A stretch of 64,000 bases of DNA, taken from positions 241,351 through 305,350 of the forward strand of contig PCDI01000005.1 in assembly GCA_002778195.1 (NCBI GenBank), in the 5' to 3' direction. Positions 23,346 to 34,149 of the stretch are shown here, piece by piece. How positions within the stretch are numbered: the stretch's first letter is position 1; the number at the start of each line of letters is the position of its first letter. The position numbers and the translations under genes are program-made. The notes below the pieces were generated by a model that saw only the letters and a list, made by a program, of their open reading frames with translations, searched no databases and had not been told where the DNA came from. The DNA is from Raffaelea ambrosiae (Eukaryota > Ascomycota > Sordariomycetes > Ophiostomatales > Ophiostomataceae).

Positions 23346-24265
23346 CTACTGGTTTCTAGCCACATACGACTCGGCAAATACCTCCAGACTCTTACGAGGC
23401 AGCCCAAGCTTGTCGTTCCACAGACCCTTGGTGGCAGAGAAGTGCGCGATGCCACCCTTGCCATAGAACGCGCCAGCAAGCATGCCCAGTGTGCCCATAA
23501 TCTGGCGGCCTTCACGTGGGCAGCACCAGCGCTCCACAGCTGCTCAACACTTCCATGGGCGGTTTCAAATTGTGTCTCCGGTGCCTTCTCCAGAGCACGC
23601 ACCACGGCAGTCTGTGTGACTATGAAGCTGTATATGTTGGTTCTTTGTGCGCTCCAGATCCTTTAGACTCTTTGCAATGGCCCGGCCAACTTGGTCCAAG
23701 GTCGTCGCTTTATACAGAATGTCTCTTGTGTCGTAATTAAGTAGTAGCGGTTCGGGCGGTCACATATAAACCCATGAAGCCCGCAATGTTCAGCTCGCAA
23801 TCGAACATCGGCCCGGAGGCAATCGATATCCACGTCATTTCGTCCTGCTGCGTCTTGAGGAAATCCACGGTGCCCATCTTGTCTTCCAAGAATAGTACAA
23901 ATGTGGACACCTTCCGGACCGATGTATCCACGCCATATTCCAAGTACACGAATACCTTCACGCTGGCTTGCAACTATGGTGGCCTGGGCAATTGCCTGAT
24001 GAGTGGCTAATGCGTTGCCTGGAACAATGCTCAATATGGTACTGACAACTGCATCCCGGCCTTTGAAGAGCTCGACCAGGGAATGCTCTGAGAAGCTTGA
24101 CTTGACCTGTTTAGCCTCTGTAGGCAGGAGGGCTGTAGATGACTCTCGCGTTAAGCCGGTGACGGTGAATTGTTCGCCCAAGAAGGCCTCGATGGCCGAC
24201 TTGCTCACATTGCCACCGGCACCAATGACCGAATCCTTGCAAATAGGAAGAGAAGATGAAGACAT
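23346..24265 (-). pseudogene. NmrA-like / isoflavone-reductase-like NAD(P)-binding protein, frameshifted
   Basis: The minus strand starts with ATG at 24265 and a Rossmann start (VIGAGGNVSKSAIEAFLG, then FTVTGLTRESS). Recognisable family sequence then continues but changes frame at least four times with no intron-sized gap. The blocks are: frame 1 to about 23980 (...ATHQAIAQATIVAS); frame 2 about 23975-23750 (VFVYLEYGVDTS, MTWISIASGPMFDCELNIAGFMG); frame 3 about 23745-23600 (LYKATTLDQVGRAIAKSLKDLERTKNQ); frame 1 again about 23600-23515 (VVRALEKAPETQFET); and the third frame to a stop at 23346 (FSATKGLWNDKLGLPRKSLEVF). Members of this family are intact NAD(P)-binding regulators or reductases of about 300 residues. 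The order and spacing here are colinear with that, so this is one dead gene of about 920 bp rather than several. The frames were not joined. Confidence 0.85.
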
Positions 24266-25020
24266 TCTGAATGATTGACAGTACCTGCACACTGGGATGT
24301 GATGTGGAGTGTTTTTAAATAGACAATTTATTGGCAACGCAGTCAATCTTGCGATACAATTGGATGATGCTACGTGGCAATTTATGCATTTTCTAGGCAC
24401 GCAAAAAAACACATCCTCAGTGATTATGCACTTTTCTGCATTGTTCCTTGGCTCTGCAATATATCCTGGAAATATCAAGTTACCAAGACATCAGAATACC
24501 CGCCGTTAGTCGGCCCTCTCCGTGCCTACCACGTGTCTATCAAGCGACTGTACAGTGAGCTGTACGGTGAGCAAGGCTAGATCAGAAGAAGCCCTTACCT
24601 GCAGCAAATTGGACAAATGATGCCATTGGATACTGTAGTATTCTACTGCAATGCGCTTTTGCAGCCCAGAAGTGGTGCCTTGGTGGTCTGTTAGTTCATA
24701 TCGCACTTTATCTGCATAGCCCTTGGAGCCGATTAAGGAGCAACAACGCACGCCCACAAATAAGTTGTCCCGTTTTCAAGTTACGATCAACTCTTCTTAG
24801 TGTCGAGATACCGAGAACTGTTGTTGCAAAACTTCGCTTGGCGGTCTCAATAGTGGACGCAGGGGTCAAAAAAGGCTATTGTTGTTGAAGGTCAACTTCG
24901 AGGCTATGGCCTTGCTATTGCAATCCTCGTAGCAACCCAACTGCGTGAAAAGAGAAAGTATTTACGACCGGCTGCTTCGTAACAGATAGATTGACATATT
25001 ATTCAAACTACAGGGAAGCC
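24266..25020. other. AT-rich spacer between two pseudogenes
   Basis: About 750 bp of lower-GC DNA. A minus-strand open frame at 24506-24757 gives protein-like sequence I cannot place; it could be another relic. No intact gene. Confidence 0.45.
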
Positions 25021-25720
25021 TGCTTTGCCTCGAATGTCGCATGGCAGCTGCAACTCAGTATCTCTTGATTTTGCCTCTCCTCCCGGGCTCCAAGCCCCCG
25101 TAACAAATCCTCCTCACTTTCCGCCACGGGGAGATCCTCTTCAAAGTTTCGGGTGTTGCTTTCTGTGTTCTTAAGCATGAGAGGCAGTCTCGTCTGGCCG
25201 GGTCATGGGCTTGAAGGTGTGGATGGAAACAACGATAGCCAGCTTCGATGCTGCAATCTGCGCCAGCGACTCAATCCAGCAATTTCGCAACTTGGTCGTG
25301 ACGCTTTCGGCTATTCGCTGGTGACATTCTCCATTACAAACAATATCGCCGCAAACAGCAGGCCATTGTCGGGAACAAACAAGAACAAGTTTGCGTGTGT
25401 GTCGCCACGGGGAACATCATGAAACCTGATTAGGTGACCGCACACATCAATTTAATTCGACGATGGATGTGCCGCAGACTTGGCCATCTCCTTCGACATG
25501 CCTGTCACATGTTCAGATGGGGGAAATGCCGGTGCTCAGGAGTTATTGTAGAGATACGGCGCATCCTGCTCCTCTTCTTCGCCCGAGACACTTTGTGGCA
25601 ACCACCTTGATACCGGGAAACTCGTCATTCAAACCCGCATAACCAAAGAAGTGATCGCCGTGGGCATGTTTTGTGGCAAAGCATTACAGGGTGCCGCCAG
25701 ACGGCAGAGCATTCTTGACC
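25021..25720 (-). pseudogene. Metallo-beta-lactamase-fold hydrolase relic
   Basis: On the minus strand, codons at 25668-25651 read HAHGDH, the HxHxDH metal-binding motif, within KHAHGDHFFGYAGLNDEFPG and KVVATK. Eight codons upstream of the first His lies an in-frame TAA (after LPSGGTL), and the frame closes again about 120 nt downstream. Further colinear blocks sit in other frames: GDTHANLFLFVPDNGLLFA (about 25400-25335), WIESLAQIAASKLAIVVSIH (about 25275-25215), and a last block rich in Glu (FEEDLPVAESEEDLLRG). These match the usual order of a fungal MBL-fold protein: motif, D-T-S-turn and vPd strand, W-L helix, and a C-terminal helix. The gene is broken by stops and frameshifts, and its N-terminal part is not recognisable. 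It is unrelated to any intact neighbour. Confidence 0.75.
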
Positions 25721-25730
25721 TAGGAAGAGA

Positions 25731-26766
25731 GATCGCGTGTAACAGCTATGCTAAGGGGGGCAGTTCACAAGAAGCGCCACTGACGGCGTGTAAATCAATA
25801 TGCATGAGAGTGGTTGCAGAGGCCTGTATCGAGAGCAGTGGGATCTGGCGGCTTGGAAGAGGGCAGGATTAGTGGGCAGGTGTAAATTGAAAATTGTATC
25901 GCTCTTGTATTGTATAGTTTAGAGAAATGGCTTATTGCGAAATCTAATAGTATATGATGTTTGAGGCGGCAAACAAAACAAGACACAATTTAAGTGTGTT
26001 GTACTTCCCTTTAATAGGTTGAGAATGATCCCACACTTTTGACGCCTGGCAAACCCATCATGGGCAGGCAGATGCCAGCCTGAAATCTCTACCAATGATC
26101 CGCGGAATAATGGAATGTTTTCCATCGCGTTCATCTGCGCCCTCCCCCTGTGGTTTCAGAAACATTGTAGAAGAAATAGACCAGATTCCTCTCCTAAAAT
26201 TGTCGGAACGTGACTTCAATACACAGCCTCCCCCCTTCCCTATCAAAGTCTAATCCCTGTGTAGTCCTAATAACATAGTTAATTGATCCTTATTATTTTT
26301 CTTAAAACTGTTGCGGCCTTCGCCGTGCTTTCTCTGTCTAGGTCTTGTTCTGTTGTTGCGAGTCTCACTTTTAAAAAAAAGTGGTTCTAGAAGAGCTTTG
26401 CTCACGTGCACTGCTAATACGCTCTCACCCGAGCTCCGAGACATGCTGTCGACGGGGAAGGTTAATTGTGCTAAAATCAATTAGAGTTATTTGACACCTG
26501 AGCGGGCAAGCTTTTGACACCCTAAGTAACAATATTTGTGGGTTTATCGCGGCTGACATGTGTACGGTGTACAAGAACGTGGAGTTCGAGAAGAACGAAT
26601 GAAAGTCGTGGAACAGACGAGGATGCAAGCTTCAAATAGACAAGACGTTTCACAAAAACTTGTATATTATTCCAACACTGTATTATATGCATGCCCGGTT
26701 GCGCCAAACTCCATAACTGCCTAAACTTCAAACACTATTACACGTGGTACCAGATATATCACCTAA
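25731..26766. other. Low-GC intergenic region
   Basis: About 1 kb of AT-rich sequence between the MBL relic and the GT61 stop codon. It may include the lost 5' part of the MBL gene near its left end. I see no intact gene or RNA. Confidence 0.5.
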
Positions 26767-28479
26767 CTAAACAGCAACTTCGTGTTGGTGAAGATTCTTG
26801 TTGTACACGGACTGGATGGCAGCCCCCATCACTTGGACAAAGACATCCGGGTCGACTTCGAAGTTTTCCGTGTGCCATGAGCCACGTCTGGAAAGGAAGT
26901 GTCTAGCAACCACAGATGCTTCGTCCTCGGCATGTGATGCTGCCCCTGCTGCAGCCACCTTATTGCCGTCACCCTCTCCCTGCTCGTTGGCAGCACCGTT
27001 TTCGTTGGTGTTGTTTTTGTTGTCGCTGTCGTTTTTGCTCTTGTCGTCTAAGCCGTCTTCGGTTGGTCGCGCATAAGTTTTGAAATAGCTGATTCCTCGC
27101 ATATTGGCCAGATTGCGGAACCCCATATAGCTTTTGCCCATGTCTATGGGCTGGATTTCCACGACAGATGTTACCGCTTCCCGGAGGAACATGGTATGCG
27201 TGAGACCCGCGCCGTGGATCCCAGCAAGGATATCTGTGCATTGTGCAATGCGCAGTTGCTCTGGGAATGAGAGTCTCCCAAAGTCGACTGCCTGCACTTG
27301 CACATCCGGATACTTGGCTTTCACTGCTGCCAAGAGAGAGTCTTGGTCCTTGAGTCTGCGCGTGTTGGCATCTTTCCGGTCAATGAAGGTTACCGTGACA
27401 GTGTTTGGGTCGACGTCTTGGGGCGAGCTGGGTGGTATTTGGTAATGCTGCAAGACCCGGTGCACGAATGCACGCAGTGTGGCAGAGCGAGTGCAGTCCC
27501 GTGGTATCCAGTCGTTTTGCCAGACGGGGTTGCTGGCTCCAGCTAAAGGCAAAATGATTCGTTGTTCGGTGTGGTTGAAAAAGTCCACTGCTTCTGGGTT
27601 TCCGATGATCTGCTTCAGGCGAATGGGATCGCGCCCGGAGAACAGCTTCCACAAGTCGAAGTAAGGCCCATCCTCCCTCTCATCCAAAATGACCACCTGC
27701 GTGTTATCTAGGTCTTCGGGTACGCGAAAATATGGGCTGCCGTAATCTTCGGGGTCTGGAGACATGCGCAAAACATCCATCGTCATCGACATTGACCAGA
27801 TCTCCATCAAGCAGTGCCATAGGTTGCCTTCGCCTTCGCGTTTGAGCAGGAGAGTGAAGCGGCGAGGCTGAGATTCGATAGCGCCAGAGATGCTTTGTCG
27901 CGGCTTAATCTCGCTGCTCGTGGCTGCTTGCGAGCGCGGGCCGAAATCGATGAAGTTGTCGAATATGTATTTGGGGCCGGTGTCGTACCAGTATTGGCGG
28001 ATGTTGTCCAACGGAACCATGCCTTGGCTGGTCTCGTCAGGGCCAGGCCCTCGGATGTTGCATCCCAGATGAAACCTGTCGCCAGATAGCACGGACTTCT
28101 TGCCGACACAGAACGAGTGAGGTACCTCGTTGTGGCCAGCAGTGTGGCTGTGGAAGCAGGTGAGGCTTGAAGTCGACGACGGGGAACAGTATTGAAACGA
28201 ATTGTTGCGCAAGTCTGCAAGATAACTTGTGCTGAAGCGGTCTTCGCAAAACCGGGACTGTTGTTCTTCCAAGTTGTACTCATCAGGAACCGGCAGGGGG
28301 GAAAGTCGAGCGCTGTGGGCCACTGGTGACCCAGCTAACCATGGCGAAAACGGGCTTTGAGTCTCGTCCACCGACACTTGGGGTAGGAAAAAGCGACAGA
28401 TCAGATAAAGCACAAGAGCGACAGTGATGGCTCTGATCGGCCCTCGCAAATATTGGAGGCTGAAAATGGGTAGAAGCAT
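26767..28479 (-). CDS. GT61 (DUF563) glycosyltransferase, type II membrane protein
   Basis: A single exon of 570 residues from ATG 28479; the frame is open further upstream but only from a non-ATG codon. A short cytoplasmic tail is followed by one membrane anchor (AITVALVLYLICRFFLP, residues 17-33), then a lumenal region. The C-terminal half has GT61/DUF563 features: GEGNLWHCLMEIWS, DRKDANTRRL, and DILAGIHGAGLTHTMFLREA (the family HGAGLT motif), followed by VVEIQP. GT61 includes EGF-domain O-GlcNAc transferases, plant xylosyltransferases and fungal capsule-related enzymes; the sugar cannot be deduced here. The topology fits a Golgi or ER enzyme acting on secreted glycans. A Lys/Asp/Asn-rich stretch (about residues 485-520) is a low-complexity insert. 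The last 50 residues include RHFLSRRGSWHTENF. Confidence 0.85.
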   Translation of the reverse strand: MLLPIFSLQYLRGPIRAITVALVLYLICRFFLPQVSVDETQSPFSPWLAGSPVAHSARLSPLPVPDEYNLEEQQSRFCEDRFSTSYLADLRNNSFQYCSPSSTSSLTCFHSHTAGHNEVPHSFCVGKKSVLSGDRFHLGCNIRGPGPDETSQGMVPLDNIRQYWYDTGPKYIFDNFIDFGPRSQAATSSEIKPRQSISGAIESQPRRFTLLLKREGEGNLWHCLMEIWSMSMTMDVLRMSPDPEDYGSPYFRVPEDLDNTQVVILDEREDGPYFDLWKLFSGRDPIRLKQIIGNPEAVDFFNHTEQRIILPLAGASNPVWQNDWIPRDCTRSATLRAFVHRVLQHYQIPPSSPQDVDPNTVTVTFIDRKDANTRRLKDQDSLLAAVKAKYPDVQVQAVDFGRLSFPEQLRIAQCTDILAGIHGAGLTHTMFLREAVTSVVEIQPIDMGKSYMGFRNLANMRGISYFKTYARPTEDGLDDKSKNDSDNKNNTNENGAANEQGEGDGNKVAAAGAASHAEDEASVVARHFLSRRGSWHTENFEVDPDVFVQVMGAAIQSVYNKNLHQHEVAV

Positions 28480-29297
28480 TGTTGCTTGCTGGTTGGGATA
28501 CCATGATATTCCTGGTGGCACATCGGCGAAGCTGGCGAAGCAGAACGGGGGGGGGCTTCTTGAACAATATTTAAATGACAGGAAAGATCTGTGACAAGAG
28601 AAATATTGTCGCGCGCGTGCAATTCGATTGTTGGGGGCCTTTTGACAAAATTGGACCGTGAGTGTACCGGCCGCACAAAAGCGACCAAGTTAAGCGCCCT
28701 CAGCTGGGCAAGCGCCCAGGGCATCGTCGCCAGACAAAAGACCACCCGCTCGAGACGGAGGCACACAAAGCTACTAGCTAAAAGCGGACAGGGGAACCCC
28801 GTGTGTCTGAGACGGACTGTTGGTACCATTTGGGATCGTGGACAAAGGCGCTTGCGGCATGGCACTGCCACCCTTTCTTTGCCTTTACGAGTACGTTGTT
28901 GTTGTTGTTGTTGTTGTTGTTGTTGGTGTCGTCGTTACAAGGAGGGCTGGATCTGTTGGTCGGACTACTCGTGCAGTACAACGCGAACCGAGCTGTCTCT
29001 CAGAGTGCTTGTTCTCTCTCAGAGTACCGCTGCTCGCGCACAGCTTTTTTGGCATTGCCGCCTACATAGTACAACCCCGAGACTGAAGACACTTGTTGCA
29101 ACGGCCACAGAATATGGAAGCACAAAATGACACGACAATGAAGAGGAAACGAAAGGGATACATTGAAGCGAGAACTGGGTTCAACTACTGCTGCAGGGGC
29201 ATGGGACGATTCTTTAGCATGCAAAAGACGTGTCTGAAGCAAGGGGCCTCGATTGGCAAATCAGTGTTCACAGAAGTTGAATGTGTTCTGAGACCGG
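28480..29297. other. Intergenic between GT61 and DUF4246 genes
   Basis: About 820 bp. It holds a TTG microsatellite (28895-28926), one TACGAGTA (28886-28893) and one TACATAGTA (29063-29071). Open frames here follow the microsatellite and are not convincing genes. Confidence 0.6.
28895..28926. repeat. TTG trinucleotide microsatellite
   Basis: About ten TTG units in non-coding DNA upstream of the GT61 gene. Confidence 0.9.
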
Positions 29298-31133
29298 TCA
29301 GTGAGGGTGCCATGGGGGCGTATGAACGGCAGAAGGAGCGGGAAAAAACAGTACCTCATTCAGCGCCTCTTCATCTTTCTGGGAAGCTGCGGCTCTTTGA
29401 ACCATCAGGTCCTTGCGGATTTCCAGGGCATCTTCCCAGCTCATGGGACACGAATCCACAGAGTCCATAACCTGCGTAAACAGTTCCTGGGGCAGCTGCC
29501 GAAAAGAAGGGACGTCGCGGACGAGGGCCGACCACCAGTCCTTCCGCTGCGGCGGGACGTTGGCGGTGGAGAGGATGCGGCGACTCGGGTCGACGAGAAA
29601 CATGGCCAGAATCTTGCGGTGACCGGGCTTGGCGCCATCCTGCAGTTCAAACCCACCGACGCGGTGCTGCAGCGTGTTGGGAAAGGCCAGCAGTCTCCCA
29701 GGACGGGTCAAGACGCTGCCTAGTTCCTGTACAGCGACGCCGCCCTGTTGGACACCGACGTATCTCTCCAAGCTTTCGTATGTAGCCTCTTTGGGAATCA
29801 AACCAATGATAGATGCATTCAGCTCCTGGCGGAAGGCCAGGCGGCTGGGCGTGATGTTCTCTTGATCATAGTAGTAGATGGCGGTTGCGCAGATGAGCTC
29901 TGCGAGCGTGCCTTCGATGTGCCAGCTGCCGCCAGAGTAGCTGGGGTTTTCCGGGGTCAGATGGATGTTGGCTAGCTTGAAGATGACTTGCAGACCTTCG
30001 GGGAACTGCGTGGCCAGGTCCACGCTCGCAGGCCTCTTGGCCGGGCTCGGCTGTGGCCTCTGGTCGAACGGTACGAACTCTCCTGGCTCGACTTGACGCA
30101 GAACCCTATTGGCGTTGTTCCAATCCTCATACGCGGGGTCCTCCCATTTGTAGCCGTTGTCCTCATCCGCGGCAGGAATGCCGGTGCTGTCTGCATCCCC
30201 ATGGCCGTCTCCGTGGAAGCCGTTGCCGTCTGGACGGGGAATGCGTGGATATTGTACGCCTTCCGGGAAGTAGAAGTCCACCGCATCATATGTGGATGTG
30301 ATGGCGATTCGCCGTCGGTCTTGCCTCTGCAGAGAGAGACATTCCTGCCAAAGAGGGACTGCTGCACTCACAAACTTCTCCAGTACGCCGTACAGCTCCT
30401 TATGCGCCGTGGGATGCAAATTGTTGATGTAGCTGGTGATCGAAGCGCCCGAGCTGGACAGGACGACGTCGGATGGAAGCCACTGATAGTGATCCACCGA
30501 GCGGCGGTCGCCTCCTTCTGTGCTGGTCAGCTCGCCCCTGCCAGTGTATTCCACCGCACGGTCAGGCGGGACTTTGCCGCGCGGCAGCGCCCGTGTCCGG
30601 CCGAAGACGACAGGGAACAGAGACGGGTGGAGGAGGTCGAGGACCTTGTTGTTGTCAGAGCCTGGATGCCAGTCTTGCAGGCGGGCAGGGACGTTTTCCA
30701 GGACGGCCACATGCTTGCGCAAGCGGGCGGCGAGCCCTTCCGCGACAGCAGTGTCCGACTTGACGATCGTGAATTCTGCGTCGTACACGTCGACAAAGCC
30801 AACGCGGGCAAACCGCCTGGCCTTGTCGCGCAGTTCGGCGAAGCACTGGTTGTCGATGGGTTCACCCGGTCAGCAAGGGATGGGGCCAGGACGAGATGCG
30901 TCCTGCGACGAAACGCATTTGTGGTGTCCAGCAAAGGGCAAAGGCATGCCCGACAAAGGCATGCCACCGCAGAAACTTACATAGTCAGCCATCCTGTCAG
31001 ACATGAACACCTCATCGTCTTCGGGCGCCGGCGTGTCCGCAATCTCCTGCCTCCACTTGGCCACGATCGTGTCGTCAAACGACTTGCGCTGCCAGTCTGG
31101 CTTGTCCGTGATTGCATCGATAAACTGCATCAT
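29298..31133 (-). CDS. DUF4246 protein, likely 2-oxoglutarate/Fe(II)-type fold
   Basis: Exons 31133-30981 and 30845-29298 join over a 135-bp intron (donor GTAAGT, acceptor CAACCAG) to give 566 residues from the first downstream ATG. The splice makes MADY-CFAELRDKARRF, as in other DUF4246 proteins. Later blocks are LQVIFKLANIHLTPENPSYSGG, WHIEGTLAELICATAIYYYD and LLAFPNTLQHRVGGFEL, then GHRKILAMFLVDP. The HxE-like pair in WHIEG, a distal His in NTLQHRV and a following Arg fit the facial triad of Fe(II)/2-oxoglutarate oxygenases, which is my inference; the family's substrate is not known. The frame stays open upstream of 31133 (FDHALYYGG...VRERRMM) as far as about 31200. A likely true N-terminus (MSSGTS...KLPGFGLP, ATG at 31287) lies in another frame, so a one-base frameshift near 31199 is suspected. 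Confidence 0.85.
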
Positions 31134-31287
31134 GCGCCTCTCTCGCACCGTAGTACCAGTTTCACTCCCTCCGTAATACAGAGCATGGTCGAAGGTGGTT
31201 TCTTAGACCGCCCCGCCGCGGAAGTCCAAAGCCAGGCAATTTGACAGAGGCCGGCGCTGGTTCAGTGTGCGAGGTACCGGAGCTCAT

Positions 31288-31981
31288 CTTGCTAGACGGT
31301 GCTTGCAAGCAATGCTTACAATTGTGTTGGCAAGTGTGTTTGTATCGTTGATGCTTGCGATTGATGTTGCGTTGCCCAAAGGCCAAGCAGCCGGCTGCGT
31401 TGGGAAAGCTGGCATTAAAATACTCGCACTGCTAACTATCATCCTCCTACACACATAATACCCAAGGCCAGCATCCTTCTAGGCAGGAGAATCTGCCTGG
31501 CCCCTGACAGGATTACCAAGAAGCTTGGCAGAACTGAGGCTCCATTCAAGATTGTTCACTAGAGGCCGTGACCCGATTCACGCACCATTCCAAACAGCAG
31601 ATAACTAGGCAACTAACTACAGCATTGAAGACCAGTGGAGGCATGAAGAAAAAGTGGAAAAACAAGCAACAAACAAGCGACAAAGGCGAGAGAAAGCGAA
31701 GAAAAAAAACATTAAATTTTACACGGAATACGACGTATGAAAAAAAAAAAAGGCACACATGATAAGAAGAGAAAGCAAGCCAAACAACACAAGATCAGCA
31801 AGGAGTGACAATAAGAAAACAACCCCGTGGGGGAAATGGCATAGGAAATGAAGCAACGCGATACGAAGTAACAGGCAACAGCCCGAGAACGTGCACACGC
31901 TCAGATGCGCGCACCGCACACAAAGGGACCAAAACTGCCAACAGGATCCACCAGATGCCTGCTCCGTGTCGTTGACAGCGT
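31288..31981. other. Intergenic between DUF4246 and OPI1 genes
   Basis: About 690 bp holding the DUF4246 promoter side and the OPI1 3' flank. It has A-runs (31705-31752) and no gene I can support. Confidence 0.6.
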
Positions 31982-34149
31982 TCACTCTTGCATGACCACA
32001 TCCGTAGCGGTACGACCCGCTCCCGGGATTGGCACCGGTCCCACTGCTGGTGCAGGCAGCGAAAAAGATTGCCCTGTCGGCTCTGCAGACCGTCCAGGCT
32101 TCTTTTTGCCAAGCTTCTCGCACCACTCCTCGGCACTCACGATGGTGCCGTCGAGCACGCCGCTGACTTGTGCCATCATGTCGAGGCCTTCCTTGGCAAG
32201 TACAAGAACGCGCTGCGCACCTTCCCTGACTTCCTCGTCGCTGTTGGGATGGGCGCTCATCGGGTGAGGGGCATCGGCCTGGTTGGCGAGACGGAAGCGC
32301 TGGGGGAGGCTTGTCAAGTGACGATGAACCAGAATTCGGGCGTTTTCTGGCAGCGCGCCACCCCCGTACTTTGAAACTGTGTCGATGACACCGCGCAGGG
32401 TCCGCAGCACGTCGCCACGAAGTGCTGTGATGCGTGCAGCTAGCTCGACGCGCTCGGCGTCTTGAGTGCCGACCGCATCGGCGCCGGTTGTGTGGTGCTG
32501 CTGCCCGCCCTGCCCACCAGCGTTGGCGTGGTTCTGGGCCCTCTCTGCATTGGCCGCCTCGAATTGGTCCAGCGCTGTCTTCAAATTGCCAATGGCGTTG
32601 CCCATGTGGTCGTTGGCCCACCGCAGCCAGTTGAGACAGTACTTCAGACTGCGCAAACTCTCGTCGCTCATGGCAATGCTCAGGCCAGACGTAGACATGA
32701 TCAGACGAGACTGCCACGGCGTGGAACCGTTTGCCTCGCGGGCCGAGTCGGTGCTGCCATCTGCCGACAACGCAGGGAGCGAGGCATCTGCTGACTCCGT
32801 GTAGGCAGGCGACCTCTGGTCATCGTAGGCCGGCAAAGAGTCGACGGTGCTCATGGAAAACCTCCGCTCCTCCACGGAAGCGAGCACATCTGGCTCTTGT
32901 TCCGGACGGCTCGCATCTGCCTTCCACGTTGACGCAGACGAGGGAGAGTCTGATGCAGAGGCGGGCCCTTGCTGTCTGCCTTTGCGAATATCTATGCGGC
33001 GTCTTTTGTGGAACTTGGGATCGGCCGCCTCCGGATCTCTCGACGAAGCCTGCCGGCGTCGACGGGAATTCAAGAACCAGCGCACACCGCCTTCGACGCC
33101 TGTGGCACGGCCTACGGAGCCCAGGGTGTTGCCGATGGGCGTGAGACAACCCTCGACGTACTCAGCGCCAGACTTGAATCTAGGCGAGAAGTTCTTGGAG
33201 CTGTTGTAGGCTGACGTAGTGCCCTCGATGGTCTTGGCTAGCAGGGGATGCGAGGTTGTGAGGAGAGATAAGAGAGGCTCCGGATTGGCCGACTTGGTCG
33301 ACGAGGAGGTAGCGGGCAGGCGTGACGGCCTGCTGGGAGGCGAGGAGACAAAATCTTGGGGGGAGGGACGTCAGCCAGAGTGGACCACGGCACAAAGAGA
33401 AGAAAGTGGTGGACAAGGTGAGGCGTTCGCCAGCCAGAACAAGCAAGCAGGCCAGACAGATACTTACCGGCACGGAGGTCGCCTAGGGCCTCGGCAGCCA
33501 GGCGAACATCGGGGTCGTCCAGGCTGACACTGCCGGCCCTGCCCTCGAGGTGGCGGTCGGGGGTCGTTGTGCTTCTCGCATCGGGGCTGGTGCTGGCGGA
33601 GTCGATGTCCATTCTGAGTGGCGACTCGGCCGACTGGGCGTGGCCCGGGGTGTAGTAGGCGGTCAGAGGGTTGAGGCTGGGCCAATGCTGGGCCGGTGGC
33701 GGCGACTGCGTGGACTGTGGCGTCTGCGCGTGCGGCGTCTGCGCGTACGATTGAGAGCCGAGTGGCTGCGCTACTGCCGGCGGCGTGAAGGGAGAGTCTG
33801 CGACGGGCGGGTCGGTGGTGGGGGGGGACGAGAAGCCGGCGCTGTCGGGGGCCGCAGTCACGGCAGATATGGTAGAGATTGGAGGCAGGGGGTCGGCAGC
33901 AGCGCCATTCGAGTTGGAGACGAGCTGGATGGGGGGCAGTTCGGGACGGCCCTCATCAGACTGGGCGGTGGAATAGGACGGAGGCGAGTGCGAGGGCAAG
34001 GAGCGCGAGGGCAAGGAGCGCGAGGGCAGGGAGCGCGGTGGCAGCGGCTGGGCCTTCTGGGAAAGAGGCGGTAGGAGAGCATGTGGCGGCGATGTCAGAT
34101 AGGCGAGGCCGGCATCAGGTGTTGGCGGCGGCGTGGAGCTCCTGCCCAT
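31982..34149 (-). CDS. OPI1: Opi1-family transcriptional repressor of phospholipid genes
   Basis: Exons 34149-33468 and 33354-31982 join over a 113-bp intron (GTAAGT ... CCCCAAG) to 684 residues; the splice makes EALGDLRA-DFVSSPP. In yeast Opi1 senses phosphatidic acid at the ER and represses inositol/choline-responsive genes. The family core is clear: HPLLAKTIEGTTSAYNSSKN, FSPRFKSGAEYVEG, NTLGSVGRATGVEGGVRWFL, then a basic stretch (SRRRRQA, KFHKRRRIDIRKGR). Further on are LRSLKYCLNWLRWANDHMGNAI and a helical segment (ITALRGDVLRTLRGVIDTVSKY) like the C-terminal conserved region. The N-terminal 200 residues are Pro/Ser/Thr-rich with a short SLPSR/SLPSH repeat. I do not see an obvious FFAT motif. 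The nearby Slc1 and PLC genes also touch phospholipid metabolism, but linkage over 30 kb is not evidence of co-regulation. Confidence 0.9.

Noticed and set aside
23346..24265. NmrA-like region as an intact multi-intron gene
   Set aside because: The frame changes occur between adjacent codons of colinear family sequence, leaving no room for GT-AG introns.
29988..31244. 418-codon open frame on the plus strand
   Set aside because: Antisense to the DUF4246 exons and crossing its intron; no recognisable domain.
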